Of a DNA stretch of 64,000 nt, positions 1-8,541 are shown in pieces (position 1 is the first letter of the stretch; every line of letters begins with the position of its first letter). This DNA is from Streptomyces sp. RPT161 (GTDB taxonomy: Bacteria; Actinomycetota; Actinomycetes; Streptomycetales; Streptomycetaceae). The DNA lies in assembly GCF_027533845.1 (NCBI RefSeq), contig NZ_JAPZVN010000007.1, positions 124,001-188,000 on the forward strand, written 5' to 3'. The notes under the pieces were generated by a model that saw only the letters and a program-made list of their open reading frames with translations, had not been told where the DNA came from and did not search any database. Both the position numbers and the translations under genes were made by a program.

Positions 1-1008
1 ACCCGCACCTTCGAGGACGTCTGGCACCTGATGTTCCACGGTGACCTGCCGACCGCCGCCCAGCGCGCAGCCTTCACGGCCCGCACCGGCGCCCTGCGTC
101 CGCTGCCCGACGCCGTACGAGCCGCACTGCCCGCCATCGCCAGTGGCTGCGCGGGCGCCGGACCGCTGGCCGCGCTGCGCACCGCCCTCTCGCTGGCCGG
201 GGCGGCCACCGGGTTCCAGCCGCTCTACGACCTCACCCCCGCCCAGCGCGCCGAGGACGCGCTTGCCGCCTGCGCCTGGGTGCCGACCCTGCTGACCGCG
301 CTGCACCGGCTCGGGCACGGGCTACAGCCCGTCGAACCGCGCGCCGATCTGCCGTACGCCGCCAACTACCTGTACATGCTCACCGGCGAGGAGCCGGACC
401 CCGTGCGGGCCCGTGCCGTCGAGCAGTACCTGATCTCCACCATTGATCACGGCTTCAACGCGTCAACGTTCACGGCGCGGGTCATCGCCTCCACCGGCGC
501 CGACCTCGCGGCCTGCCTGACCGGGGCCATCGGGGCGCTGTCCGGCCCGTTGCACGGCGGTGCGCCCAGCCGCGCGCTGGACACCCTCGACGCCATCGGC
601 AGCCCGGACCGCATCACCCCATGGATCCGCGAACGCGTACTGGCGGGGGAGCGCATCATGGGCTTCGGGCACGCCGTCTACCGCACCGAGGACCCGCGCT
701 CGCGGATGCTCAAGGAGGTGGCGCGGCAATTCGGCGGGCCGCGGGTGGAGTTCGCCATCGAGGTCGAGCGGCGCGTCGAGGAGATACTGGCCGAGCTGAA
801 GCCGGGCCGCGAACTCCATACCAACGTCGAGTTCTACGCCGGTGTGGTCATGGAACGGTGCGGTCTGCCGCGGGAGATGTTCACCCCGACATTCGCCTGC
901 GCCCGCGTGGTGGGCTGGAGCGCCAACATCCTGGAGCAGGCCGAGGACGGCAAGATCATCCGCCCGGACGCCCGCTATGTAGGCCCGGCGCCCCGGCCGG
1001 TCCCCTAG
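1..1008 (+). CDS. Citrate synthase (actinobacterial citrate synthase 2 type), 5' end outside window
   Basis: The reading frame is open from base 1 and begins inside a typical citrate synthase segment (FEDVWHLMFHGDLP), so the N-terminus lies upstream. The enzyme condenses acetyl-CoA with oxaloacetate (or propionyl-CoA in methylcitrate synthases). Visible active-site blocks are GPLHGGAP with the first catalytic His, GFGHAVYR with the second, and TNVEFYAG where the family normally has catalytic Asp (NVDFYSG). Here that residue is Glu. I recall the same substitution in Streptomyces citrate synthase 2 proteins. The C-terminal IIRPDARYVGP is also typical. Citrate versus methylcitrate activity cannot be decided from sequence alone. 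Confidence 0.93.
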   Translation, partial: TRTFEDVWHLMFHGDLPTAAQRAAFTARTGALRPLPDAVRAALPAIASGCAGAGPLAALRTALSLAGAATGFQPLYDLTPAQRAEDALAACAWVPTLLTALHRLGHGLQPVEPRADLPYAANYLYMLTGEEPDPVRARAVEQYLISTIDHGFNASTFTARVIASTGADLAACLTGAIGALSGPLHGGAPSRALDTLDAIGSPDRITPWIRERVLAGERIMGFGHAVYRTEDPRSRMLKEVARQFGGPRVEFAIEVERRVEEILAELKPGRELHTNVEFYAGVVMERCGLPREMFTPTFACARVVGWSANILEQAEDGKIIRPDARYVGPAPRPVP

Positions 1009-1300
1009 ATGAGTCATTCCGAATCATTCCGAATGCTGGCGTACGTCCGGGAGTACAGACAGGGCGTTGACCCGTTCAACCTCGGTAGCCACATCGGAAT
1101 GAGCCGTCCAGGCCTGACCAGGAGCACCAGTCGCCGCTACATCAACACCACGTCAAGAAGGCCCTTTCGGACGCCAGAGGCAAGTCAAGGCGGGTGCGAC
1201 ATGACCGAGATGCCCGTCCATGCCGCATAGATTGGCGTACGCGGCGGTCCGCACCGGACACAACCGTGCATCAAGCGACGCAGCGGAGAGGGGCGGCAAC
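1009..1300. other. Intergenic region with tandem CATTCCGAAT repeat
   Basis: About 290 bases follow the citrate synthase stop with no convincing gene. A 73-codon open frame from 1009 has no recognisable motif and starts directly on the preceding stop. Two perfect tandem copies of CATTCCGAAT lie at 1015-1024 and 1025-1034, just past the citrate synthase stop. The related CGGAATG occurs further on near 1095. These could be a binding site or a transcription-end structure. Confidence 0.4.
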
Positions 1301-1990
1301 GTGAAGGCGGCGGCGATAGGCATCCGTGCGGTGGGCAGCTCCAGTGAACTCGGCGCGGCGACCGGAGACGCGCTGGCGCGGGCCTCGATGGCGGCAGCGG
1401 ACCTGGTGCTGCCCTACTACATGGTCTGCGGCACGGAGCACGATGGCGGGGCGCAGGCCCAACTCGCCGCGCGCCAGGGCCTGGACGCGCTGGGCATCGG
1501 CCGTGCCTGCTCGTACCGGGTGGCGGAGGTCGGCACCAGCGCGCTGGCCCTGCTGGCCAGAGTGGCCGGGCATCTGATCACCGACGGAACGTTGCGGCAG
1601 GGCCTGGTGATGGCGCCCACCAACGAAGGCACCGCCGCCGTTCTCCTCGCCGAACAGCACTGGCCGCACAACCGTGTCCGCTCCGTGGTCACCGGCCGCG
1701 ACACCGCCGACCGGGAGCTGGACCGCCTGATCGGCCGCGCCCTACGGGAGGCCGGTATCGCCTGGTCCCGCATCGACCGTGTCGCCCTGCACACCGACAC
1801 CCCCGCCCTGGAGCGCCGCTTCCGCGAGCGCTTCGGCTCCCACAGCACCCGCATCACCGAGTGCGGGCGCCCAACGGGCGTCCTGATGACCCTGCAACGG
1901 GTCATCGAGGACCAACACCCCATGGGAACCAGGGTGTTGACGGTCTCCTTGGAGCCCGGAGCGACCAGCGCGGCGGTCTTGGAGTGCTAG
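1301..1990 (+). CDS. Thiolase-fold protein resembling 3-oxoacyl-ACP synthase III, catalytic Cys not apparent
   Basis: A 229-residue protein with the feel of a KAS III/thiolase fold. An N-terminal segment DLVLPYYMVCGTEH is followed by a helix-rich block (VAEVGTSALALLARVAGHL). The C-terminal block (CGRPTGVLMTLQRVIE, then VLTVSLEPGATSAAVLEC) resembles the Gly-rich end of KAS III. The expected nucleophile Cys in the core helix is replaced by Gly-Thr-Ser, and the protein is about 100 residues shorter than true KAS III enzymes (about 320-340), so it is probably non-catalytic or specialised. I chose GTG at 1301 because GAGAGGGG lies about 7 bases upstream. Its stop codon abuts an IS end at 1989. Confidence 0.55.
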   Translation: MKAAAIGIRAVGSSSELGAATGDALARASMAAADLVLPYYMVCGTEHDGGAQAQLAARQGLDALGIGRACSYRVAEVGTSALALLARVAGHLITDGTLRQGLVMAPTNEGTAAVLLAEQHWPHNRVRSVVTGRDTADRELDRLIGRALREAGIAWSRIDRVALHTDTPALERRFRERFGSHSTRITECGRPTGVLMTLQRVIEDQHPMGTRVLTVSLEPGATSAAVLEC

Positions 1991-2008
1991 GGACTGTCCA
2001 GTGATCAT
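1989..2008. repeat. Probable IS terminal end next to transposase remnant
   Basis: The sequence AGGGACTGTCCAGTGATCAT begins directly at the stop codon of the upstream thiolase-like gene and runs into the transposase stop. GGGACTGTCC..TGATC is a common outer end of Streptomyces IS5-group elements. No matching inverted copy was found on the other side of the remnant, so one end has been lost. Confidence 0.5.
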
Positions 2009-2172
2009 GTGACAGGGGCTTGGAGCCAGATGCGGATCGAGGCGACCTCAACGGTGCTTTGGTAGATGAGCTGGCGTTCGTCGTAGCGGGTGGCGACGGC
2101 ACGGCATCCGTCCAGGGGCCGCTCCCAGGTCTCGTTCAGCGACCAGCGCCGATGCCGGTTGTCAAAAGGCCA
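2005..2172 (-). pseudogene. C-terminal remnant of an IS5/IS4-type DDE transposase
   Basis: The minus strand reads in one frame as a transposase tail. Recognisable pieces are NRHRRWSLNETWERPLDG, then CRAVATRYDERQLIYQ, then VEVASIRIWLQAPVT and a stop at 2005-2007. The NRHRRWS..ETWERPLDGCRAVATRYD pattern is familiar from IS5-family transposases of Streptomyces. Only about 56 codons remain and the N-terminal part, including the DDE residues, is gone. The frame ends just before the methyltransferase stop. The IS end GGGACTGTCC-type sequence lies immediately outside at about 1990-2000. Confidence 0.75.
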
Positions 2173-2182
2173 CGGGACCGTT

Positions 2183-2809
2183 CTAGGGGAGGCGGGCCAG
2201 CAAGTGGGCGTCGAGATAGCCCCGCTCGGAGGCCGGGTCGTGGAGCAGCCGGGCGAACGGGACGAGCCCGGCCCCAGCCAGCAACTCGGCGAACCGGTCC
2301 ACGGGCCAGCTATAAGCGGGCGTCACCTTGTGATCGAAGCGGACCGGCTCCGGTCCGTCGGTTGCGAAGAACGATGCCAGGAGCAGGCCCCCTGGCGCCA
2401 GGACACGCACCTGCTCGGCGAGCAGCGCGGGCAATTCCCCAGGCGGGGTATGGATCATCGAGTAGTGGGCCAGCACTCCGCCGAGCGCGCCGTCCTCGAC
2501 CGGCAGGTCCTCCATTCGCGCTTCCTCGAACCGCAGCGCCGGATGGGCCCGCCGGGCGTGTTCGATCATGGCCGGCGACAGGTCGAGCCCGAAGGCCTCC
2601 AGCCCCAGGTCGTGCAGCATGGCCGTCAGATGTCCAGGTCCGCACCCGACGTCGGCTACCTGCAGGTTGCCCGTCCCACGCACCAGCTCGGCGAAGGTGC
2701 CGATCATGTTCCGCGCGAACGGCCGGGTCTCCAACCGATTGGCGAACATCGACGCATACAGCTCGACGACTCCGTCGTAGGCCGCCCTGGTCTTGTCCTG
2801 GTGCCCCAT
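2183..2809 (-). CDS. Class I SAM-dependent methyltransferase
   Basis: A 208-residue Rossmann-fold methyltransferase, close to the usual size of the Methyltransf_11/25 group. Motif I is VADVGCGPGH (about residues 55-64), followed by the acidic post-I position in FGLDLSPAMIEHAR, and GGVLAHYSMIHTPPGELP as motif II/III. The substrate is unknown. I start at ATG 2809 (MGHQDKTRAAYDG) because homology-like sequence begins there. An in-frame ATG at 2830 is an alternative. It lies about 120 bases downstream of lutC in the same direction and may be co-transcribed, but no functional link is evident. An IS remnant follows its stop. Confidence 0.85.
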   Translation of the reverse strand: MGHQDKTRAAYDGVVELYASMFANRLETRPFARNMIGTFAELVRGTGNLQVADVGCGPGHLTAMLHDLGLEAFGLDLSPAMIEHARRAHPALRFEEARMEDLPVEDGALGGVLAHYSMIHTPPGELPALLAEQVRVLAPGGLLLASFFATDGPEPVRFDHKVTPAYSWPVDRFAELLAGAGLVPFARLLHDPASERGYLDAHLLARLP

Positions 2810-2930
2810 CACGGGGAAGGAAGCTAGCATCCGCGCACGTTCGCAGCTTCTCCGGCCCGTGCCGCCCCCTGGATTTCCGGCGGGTGCACGCGAACGCTGC
2901 CGCCGTTGGCGTCGCCGCGGGCCTGGACCG

Positions 2931-3572
2931 TCAGCCCCTGACCAGCACCACCTCCAGCGTCCGTGGCCCGTGGACACCCTCCACGCGGTCGAGTTCGATG
3001 TCGCTGGTGGCCGAGGGGCCGGAGATCCAGGTCAACGGGCGTCGCGGAGAGAGGCGTTCCAGCGCTTCGGGGAGGGAGTCGACCACCTGTTCAGGGACGC
3101 GGACCACACAGATGTGGTGGTCAGGAACCAGGGTCACCCGGCGGAGGCCCTGGTCCGGTGAGGCGTCCAGGACCACGGTGCCGGTTTCGGCGATCGCGAG
3201 GGCGCAACCGGTCACCACGGTGTCCACCATGTCGAGTTGGCGGGCGGTGGACTCCTCCGGAACGCGTTCCACGTCCGCGCTGTCGGCCAGCCAACGTGCC
3301 GGGACGCCCGCCGGGGCGACCACCGTGCGCGATCCGTGCGCAGCCAGCAACGAGGCGATGCGGGCGGGGAGTTCCGCATTGGTGCAGCGGTGCACCACCG
3401 CGCGGTAGTCGGCCAGGTTCTCGGCGAGCAGTTCGGCGGTCTGCTCGGGGGTGCGCTCGCCGTGGCGGCGCAGATAGGAGCGGTCGACCGTCACGTCCTG
3501 GGCAGCTTCGGCGAGCGGTACGTCGGTCAGCGCCTGCCGGATGCGGTTCAAGATGGTCTCCCGGCTGCTCAC
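2931..3572 (-). CDS. lutC: LutC: LUD-domain lactate utilisation protein
   Basis: A 213-residue LUD (DUF162) protein, third subunit of the LutABC L-lactate oxidising complex that converts lactate to pyruvate in the cytosol. The domain is recognised by GCALAIAETGTVVLDASPDQGLR and VTLVPDHHICVVRVPEQVVD, followed by the closing GPSATSDIELDRVEGVHGPR. GTG at 3572 overlaps the lutB stop by four bases (GTGA), showing translational coupling. It is the last gene of the lutABC operon, which reads right to left here. Confidence 0.95.
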   Translation of the reverse strand: MSSRETILNRIRQALTDVPLAEAAQDVTVDRSYLRRHGERTPEQTAELLAENLADYRAVVHRCTNAELPARIASLLAAHGSRTVVAPAGVPARWLADSADVERVPEESTARQLDMVDTVVTGCALAIAETGTVVLDASPDQGLRRVTLVPDHHICVVRVPEQVVDSLPEALERLSPRRPLTWISGPSATSDIELDRVEGVHGPRTLEVVLVRG

Positions 3573-5026
3573 TTGGCCTCCTCGCCGCCGTGGGTGCGCT
3601 GCCACCAGTCCCGGAACGGTTCGGGCGGTACCGTCGGAAGATCGCGGCTGGCGCTCCACGACAGGCCCGGCAGCCGGGCCGGATGCGCCCGGCGGGTGCG
3701 TGCCGCCAACCGCTCGCCCGCGCGCAGCGCCCGGGGATGCTCGAACGCCCAGCGGGCGGCGCGCATCGCGGCCCGCTCGGCGGCGTGGCCCTTCGCCGGT
3801 TTGATGGTGACCCTGGCCCCGTCGCGGGTCGTGGAACCGCCTTCGGCGACCCGCTCGCGCAGATGGACCAGCACTTCCGGGATGTCGATGGCCACCGGGC
3901 ACACCTCGTAGCACGCGCCGCACAGCGAGGACGCGTAGGGCAGCGAGGCCTCCAACGCGCTTGCCGTGCCGCGCAGTTGCGGGGTGAGGATGGCGCCGAT
4001 GGGCCCGGGGTAGGCCGAACCGTACGCATGGCCCCCGGCCCGCTCGTACACCGGGCAGACGTTCAGACACGCCGAGCAGCGGATGCAGCGCAGGGCCTGG
4101 CGGCCCACCTGGTCGGCCAGCGCGTCGGTGCGGCCGTTGTCCAGCAGCACCAGATGGAACTCGCGCGGGCCGTCGCCGTCCGTGGTGCCGGTCCAGGTGG
4201 AGGTGTAGGGGTTCATCCGCTCGGCGGTGGACGAGCGCGGCAGCAGTTGCAGGAAGACCTCAAGGTCCCGCCAGGTGGGCACGGTCTTCTCGATGCCGAC
4301 CACCGAGATGAGCGTTTCGGGCAGGGTCAGGCACATACGGCCGTTGCCCTCCGACTCCACGACCACCAGTGTGCCGGTCTCGGCGACCATGAAGTTCGCC
4401 CCGGAGACCGCCACCTTGGCGCGCAGGAACTTCTCGCGCAGATGCAGCCGGGCCGCCTCGGCCAGTTCGGCGGGGGAGTCGGACAGGTCCTGGGGCGCGG
4501 GTCGGCCCCAACGGCCCATCTGGCGGCGGAAGATGTCGCGGATCTCGGTCCGGTTGCGGTGGATGGCCGGTACCAGGATGTGCGACGGGCGGTCGTCGCC
4601 GAGCTGCACGATCAGTTCCGCCAGGTCGGTCTCGTAGGCGCGGATGCCGGCCGCCGCCAGGGCCTCGTTGAGGCCGATCTCCTGGGTGACCATGGACTTG
4701 ACCTTGACCACCTCGGTTTCGCCGGTGGCCTTCACCAGGCGGGTGACGATGCGGTTGGCCTCGTCCGCGTCGACCGCCCAGTGCACCGTGCCGCCCGCCG
4801 CGGTGACCGCGGTCTCCAACTGCTCCAGGTAGTCGTCGAGATGGCGCAGGGTGCGGTCCTTGATGGCGGCGCCCGCGGCACGCAGCCGGTCCCAGTCGGC
4901 GAGTTCGGCCACCGCCTTGGCGCGCTTGGCGCGGATGGTGTGGGTGGCGTGCCGCAGATTGCCGCGGAGTTGGGCGTTGCGTACCGAGACCCGGGCGGCC
5001 TGCGGAAACGATGTGGCGTCGCTCAT
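3569..5026 (-). CDS. lutB: LutB: iron-sulfur lactate utilisation protein
   Basis: A 485-residue subunit with an N-terminal LUD domain (GANFMVAETGTLVVVESEGN) and a C-terminal pair of 4Fe-4S motifs. The first cluster is CIRCSACLNVCPVYE and the second CGACYEVCPVAIDIP. The extension after the clusters (ALRAGERLAARTRR to the end) is typical of LutB/YkgF. It oxidises L-lactate together with LutA and LutC. ATG 5026 overlaps the lutA stop (ATGT/TGA arrangement at 5023-5026) and its own stop overlaps the lutC start, so the three genes are coupled. Confidence 0.96.
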   Translation of the reverse strand: MSDATSFPQAARVSVRNAQLRGNLRHATHTIRAKRAKAVAELADWDRLRAAGAAIKDRTLRHLDDYLEQLETAVTAAGGTVHWAVDADEANRIVTRLVKATGETEVVKVKSMVTQEIGLNEALAAAGIRAYETDLAELIVQLGDDRPSHILVPAIHRNRTEIRDIFRRQMGRWGRPAPQDLSDSPAELAEAARLHLREKFLRAKVAVSGANFMVAETGTLVVVESEGNGRMCLTLPETLISVVGIEKTVPTWRDLEVFLQLLPRSSTAERMNPYTSTWTGTTDGDGPREFHLVLLDNGRTDALADQVGRQALRCIRCSACLNVCPVYERAGGHAYGSAYPGPIGAILTPQLRGTASALEASLPYASSLCGACYEVCPVAIDIPEVLVHLRERVAEGGSTTRDGARVTIKPAKGHAAERAAMRAARWAFEHPRALRAGERLAARTRRAHPARLPGLSWSASRDLPTVPPEPFRDWWQRTHGGEEAK

Positions 5027-5775
5027 GTGACGTTTCCCTCCGTGCTGGCCAGGATCTCCGCAAGGTGCAGCACCCGTGGCCCGCCGCCGCGCCGCGACAT
5101 TGTGCCGCCGATGTGCATCAGACAGGAGTTGTCGGCGGCGCACAGCACCCGTGCGCCGCTGTCGACGGCGTTGCGCACCTTGTCGGCGCCCATGGCGGCG
5201 GAGACGTCGGGGTTCTTGACGCTGAACGTGCCGCCGAACCCGCAGCACTCCTCGGCGCCCGGCAGCTCCACGAGGTCAATTCCCCTGACGGCGCGCAGCA
5301 GTCGGGTCGGCCGGTCGCCCACCCCCAGCAGACGCAGTGAATGGCAGGTCGGATGGTAGGCGACCGTGTACGGGAAGTACGCGCCCACGTCCTCGACGCG
5401 CAGCACATCCAGCAGGAACTCGGACAGTTCGTGGACCTTGGGCACGGTCCGCCCGGCCAACTCCGCCAGTTCGCCGTCCCGGCCCTCGTCCGCCGCGCGC
5501 CGCGCGATGCGCGGGTAGTGCTCGCGCACCATGGCGGCGCACGAGCCGGACGGGGTCACCACGGCGTCGTAGTCGGCGAAGACGGTGGCGAATCGTCTGA
5601 CCAGTGGCTCGGTCTGGTGGCGGTAGCCGGTGTTGTACTGCACCTGGCCGCAACAGGTCTGCTCGGCGGGGAAGTCGACCTGGACACCCAGTCGCTCCAG
5701 CAGCGTCACCACCGCCCGGCCTGTTCCCGGGTACAACGCGTCGTTAACGCACGTGATGAACAGCGCTACCCGCAC
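5023..5775 (-). CDS. lutA: LutA: CCG-domain lactate utilisation protein
   Basis: A 250-residue (Fe-S) oxidoreductase subunit with two CCG domains. The Cys pairs are EQTCCGQVQYN near residue 40 and EECCGFGGTFSVK near residue 190. The typical start ALFITCVNDALYP and the PTCHSLRLL segment are present. I start at GTG 5775, which has GGAGG about 7 bases upstream. It is the first gene of the lutABC operon and is divergent from a transporter gene at 5983. The shared promoter region of about 200 bases shows no clear operator. Confidence 0.96.
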   Translation of the reverse strand: MRVALFITCVNDALYPGTGRAVVTLLERLGVQVDFPAEQTCCGQVQYNTGYRHQTEPLVRRFATVFADYDAVVTPSGSCAAMVREHYPRIARRAADEGRDGELAELAGRTVPKVHELSEFLLDVLRVEDVGAYFPYTVAYHPTCHSLRLLGVGDRPTRLLRAVRGIDLVELPGAEECCGFGGTFSVKNPDVSAAMGADKVRNAVDSGARVLCAADNSCLMHIGGTMSRRGGGPRVLHLAEILASTEGNVT

Positions 5776-5982
5776 GTGCCGCCTCCGCTGTGCTCGCCTG
5801 CCGGTGGATCGTGCTGGGCCCATAGTGCCCTAACGATCAACCGGAGTGAAGCAGACATCCGATGAATGCCCGATCATGAATTCCGTGTTTCACCGCGTGT
5901 AGCGGGCATACCCGAGGGGGAGAGTCGGTTGATCAGCCTGCCGACCCTGGCAGGCGAGCCCGCACGAAGGAACACGTACGAG

Positions 5983-7281
5983 ATGACCGACCCCGGCCCC
6001 ATAGCGACCGTGCGCCCCCCGCTGCCGCCCCGCGCGTCCGTACGGCAGCTCGTCGCCGCCTCCATCGGCAACGCGGTCGAGTGGTACGACTGGTACGCCT
6101 ACTCCTTCCTCGCCGTCTACTTCGCCGACCAGGTTTTCCCGAAGGGCGCGGGCAACTCCCTGGTGCCGCTGCTGTCCACCTTCGCGGTCTTCGCGGTCGG
6201 CTTCTTCATGCGGCCGGTCGGTGGGCTGCTGATGGGCGCGGTGGCCGACCGGCGCGGCCGACGTGCGGCGCTGACCGTCACCATCCTGCTGATGGGCGGC
6301 GGCAGCCTGCTGGTCGCCCTGACCCCCACGTACGCGGCCACCGGCCTGCTGGCTCCCGTGGTACTGGTGATCGCCAGGCTGGTGCAGGGCCTCTCGGTGG
6401 GCGGTGAGTTCGCGGCCTCCACGACGTTCCTGGTGGAGTCCGCCGGGCCGGGCAGGCGCGGGCTGTTCTCCAGCTTCCAGTACGTGTCCACCACCATCGG
6501 CCAGTTGGTGGCCTCCGGGATCGCCGCGCTGCTCGCCCATCTGCTCAGTGACGGCCAGATGGCGCACTGGGGCTGGCGGGTGCCGTTCCTGTTCGGGGCC
6601 GTGATCAGCCTGGTGGGCTTCTGGATCCGGCGTGGCGCGGTCGAGACCAGGAGCGAGGAGCAGGGAAAGGCCCCGCGGCCAGGGCTGTTCGAGGCACTGC
6701 GCCAGTATCCGCGCGCCTCACTGCTGATCTGCGGCATCACCGTGGGCGGCACGATCGCCTACTACACCTGGACCACCTACCTGCCCACCTACGCCACGGT
6801 GAACGCCGGTTTCAACAAGGGCGACGCACTGACAGCGGGCACGATCTCGCTGGCGTTCTTCGCCGTCCTCCAGCCGCTCGGCGGCGCACTCTCCGACCGG
6901 ATCGGCCGTAAACCCCTGCTGCTGGGTTTCTCGGTGGGCTTCGCGGTGCTCGCCGTACCGCTGCTGCACCTCGTCACGTCCGCCTTCCTCTCGCTGCTGC
7001 TGGTGCAGTGCGCGGGCATGGTGCTGCTCACCGGGTACACGGCGGTCGCGGCGGCGGTGAACGCCGAGGTCTTCCCGGCCAGGGTGCGGGCGGCCGGGAT
7101 CGGCTTCCCGTACTCGCTGACCGTCGCGCTGTTCGGTGGCACGGCACCGTACGTCGGCACCTGGTTCAAGCAGGCCGGGCACCCGGGCTGGTTCCCGTGG
7201 TACGTGTCCGTGCTGTGCCTGGTCTCGGCGGTCTGCTACCTGGTGCTGCCGGAGACCGCGCGGCGCCCGTTGGACCGCTGA
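5983..7281 (+). CDS. MFS transporter of the metabolite:H+ symporter (MHS) family
   Basis: A 432-residue integral membrane protein with about 12 hydrophobic segments. MHS signatures are IGNAVEWYDWYAYSF in helix 1, FFMRPVGGLLMGAVADRRGRR in the loop 2-3 motif, and RLVQGLSVGGEFAAS in helix 4. The second loop motif is GGALSDRIGRKPLL. Family members import dicarboxylates, lactate-like acids, shikimate or osmolytes. Being divergent from lutABC, an L-lactate or related carboxylate permease role is a reasonable inference. I start at ATG 5983 with GAAGGA about 10 bases before it. Confidence 0.92.
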   Translation: MTDPGPIATVRPPLPPRASVRQLVAASIGNAVEWYDWYAYSFLAVYFADQVFPKGAGNSLVPLLSTFAVFAVGFFMRPVGGLLMGAVADRRGRRAALTVTILLMGGGSLLVALTPTYAATGLLAPVVLVIARLVQGLSVGGEFAASTTFLVESAGPGRRGLFSSFQYVSTTIGQLVASGIAALLAHLLSDGQMAHWGWRVPFLFGAVISLVGFWIRRGAVETRSEEQGKAPRPGLFEALRQYPRASLLICGITVGGTIAYYTWTTYLPTYATVNAGFNKGDALTAGTISLAFFAVLQPLGGALSDRIGRKPLLLGFSVGFAVLAVPLLHLVTSAFLSLLLVQCAGMVLLTGYTAVAAAVNAEVFPARVRAAGIGFPYSLTVALFGGTAPYVGTWFKQAGHPGWFPWYVSVLCLVSAVCYLVLPETARRPLDR

Positions 7282-8498
7282 GCGCCGAGCAGTACCGGGA
7301 GCGTGCCCGTACTGTTGCTGACCACCGTGGTCAGCGGCTCCAGCTCCGCCAGCGGTACGGCGGGGGCCAGTTGCGGGAACCGGTCGAACAACGCGGGCAG
7401 TGCCACCTCCGCCTCCAGGCGGGCCAGTTGGGCGCCCAGGCAGTAGTGCGCACCGTGGCCGAACGACAGATGGCGCGGCGAAGGCGCCGCCACGTCGAAG
7501 CGGCCCGCCCGCTCGCCGTACTGTGCCGGATCGCGTCCGGCGGCAGCGTAGGAGGCGAGGATCGCCTCGCCCCTGTGCAGCGTCGCGCCGTCGATCTCCA
7601 GGTCCTCGGTCGCGTACCGCATCGGGAAGTGCGCCACCGGGGAGTCCCACCGCAACGTCTCCTCCACCACGGCGCCCCACGGGCGCGATCCACCCTGCAC
7701 CAGGGCGAGTTGATCGGGGTGGCCGAGCAGGGCGCGTACGGCGTTGGTGATGAGGTTGAGCGTGGTCTCGTGCCCGGCGATGAACATCAGCAGCACGGTG
7801 CCGAAGAGTTCGGCCTCGCTCAGCTTCGTGCCGTCCTCGTCGCGGACCGCGATCAGCGCGCTGGTCAGGTCGTCTCCGGGGTCCAGGCGGCGCAACTCTA
7901 TGACCTCGGCCAGCAGTTGATGGAGGGTGCCGGTCCGGATGGCCGTCTGTTCAGGAGTGTCCACCGCACGTAGCAGTACGTTGGTGAGCGTGTGCAGTTC
8001 GTCTCGCCGCTCCTCCGGCAGGCCGATCAGCTCGCAGATGACGTGGAGCGGCAGCGGATAGGCGAACTCCTGCCGCAGGTCCACCGGCCCAGGCGGGAGT
8101 TGGGCGAGCCGGTCCAGCAACTCATTGGTGAGCTGCGCGACGCGGGGACGAAGTGCCTCGACGCGGCGCGATGTGAACGCCTGGGATACCAGGCCGCGCA
8201 GCCGACGGTGATCCGCGCCGTCCACGGTGGTCATGGCTTCCACGGCGACGATGCCGGTCAGCGGCCAGTTGCCGGGGACGGTGCCGTCGGCCCAGGCGCG
8301 CCAGTGCCGGATGTCCTTGGAGACACGGGGATCGGTGAGCACCGTTTGCAGCGTCGCGTGGCGGGTGACCGCCCAGGCCCGCACGCCGCCGACCAGCTCC
8401 ACGGGGACCAGTGGCCCGATCTCCCGTAACCGGTCGTTCTCGGCGTGCAGGCCGCACCGTGTGGGATCAAGCACGAAGGGCTTCGCTGAAGAGTCCAC
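7236..8498 (-). CDS. Cytochrome P450
   Basis: A 420-residue soluble actinobacterial P450. The I-helix oxygen-binding motif is FIAGHETTLN, the K-helix ExxR is EETLRW, and the haem ligand loop is FGHGAHYCLGAQLAR with the proximal Cys. The substrate cannot be told. No ferredoxin gene is adjacent, but a ferredoxin-NADP reductase lies at 27.6 kb. The start is uncertain: GTG 8498 precedes the recognisable N-terminal sequence but lacks a strong ribosome site. Its 3' end overlaps the convergent transporter gene by 46 bases. Confidence 0.93.
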   Translation of the reverse strand: MDSSAKPFVLDPTRCGLHAENDRLREIGPLVPVELVGGVRAWAVTRHATLQTVLTDPRVSKDIRHWRAWADGTVPGNWPLTGIVAVEAMTTVDGADHRRLRGLVSQAFTSRRVEALRPRVAQLTNELLDRLAQLPPGPVDLRQEFAYPLPLHVICELIGLPEERRDELHTLTNVLLRAVDTPEQTAIRTGTLHQLLAEVIELRRLDPGDDLTSALIAVRDEDGTKLSEAELFGTVLLMFIAGHETTLNLITNAVRALLGHPDQLALVQGGSRPWGAVVEETLRWDSPVAHFPMRYATEDLEIDGATLHRGEAILASYAAAGRDPAQYGERAGRFDVAAPSPRHLSFGHGAHYCLGAQLARLEAEVALPALFDRFPQLAPAVPLAELEPLTTVVSNSTGTLPVLLGAQRSNGRRAVSGSTR

Positions 8499-8541
8499 AA
8501 GCGCACCGCACCAGGCGGACCTGCTCGCGTCAAGGGGACGG

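Noticed and set aside
1009-1230. 73-codon open frame directly after citrate synthase
   Set aside because: No family resemblance, no ribosome site, starts within the previous stop region and consists of low-confidence Arg/Ser-rich sequence.
2963-5359. Long plus-strand open frame antisense to the lut genes
   Set aside because: Antisense to three well-identified genes; Arg/Gly/Ala-rich composition typical of an antisense frame in GC-rich DNA.
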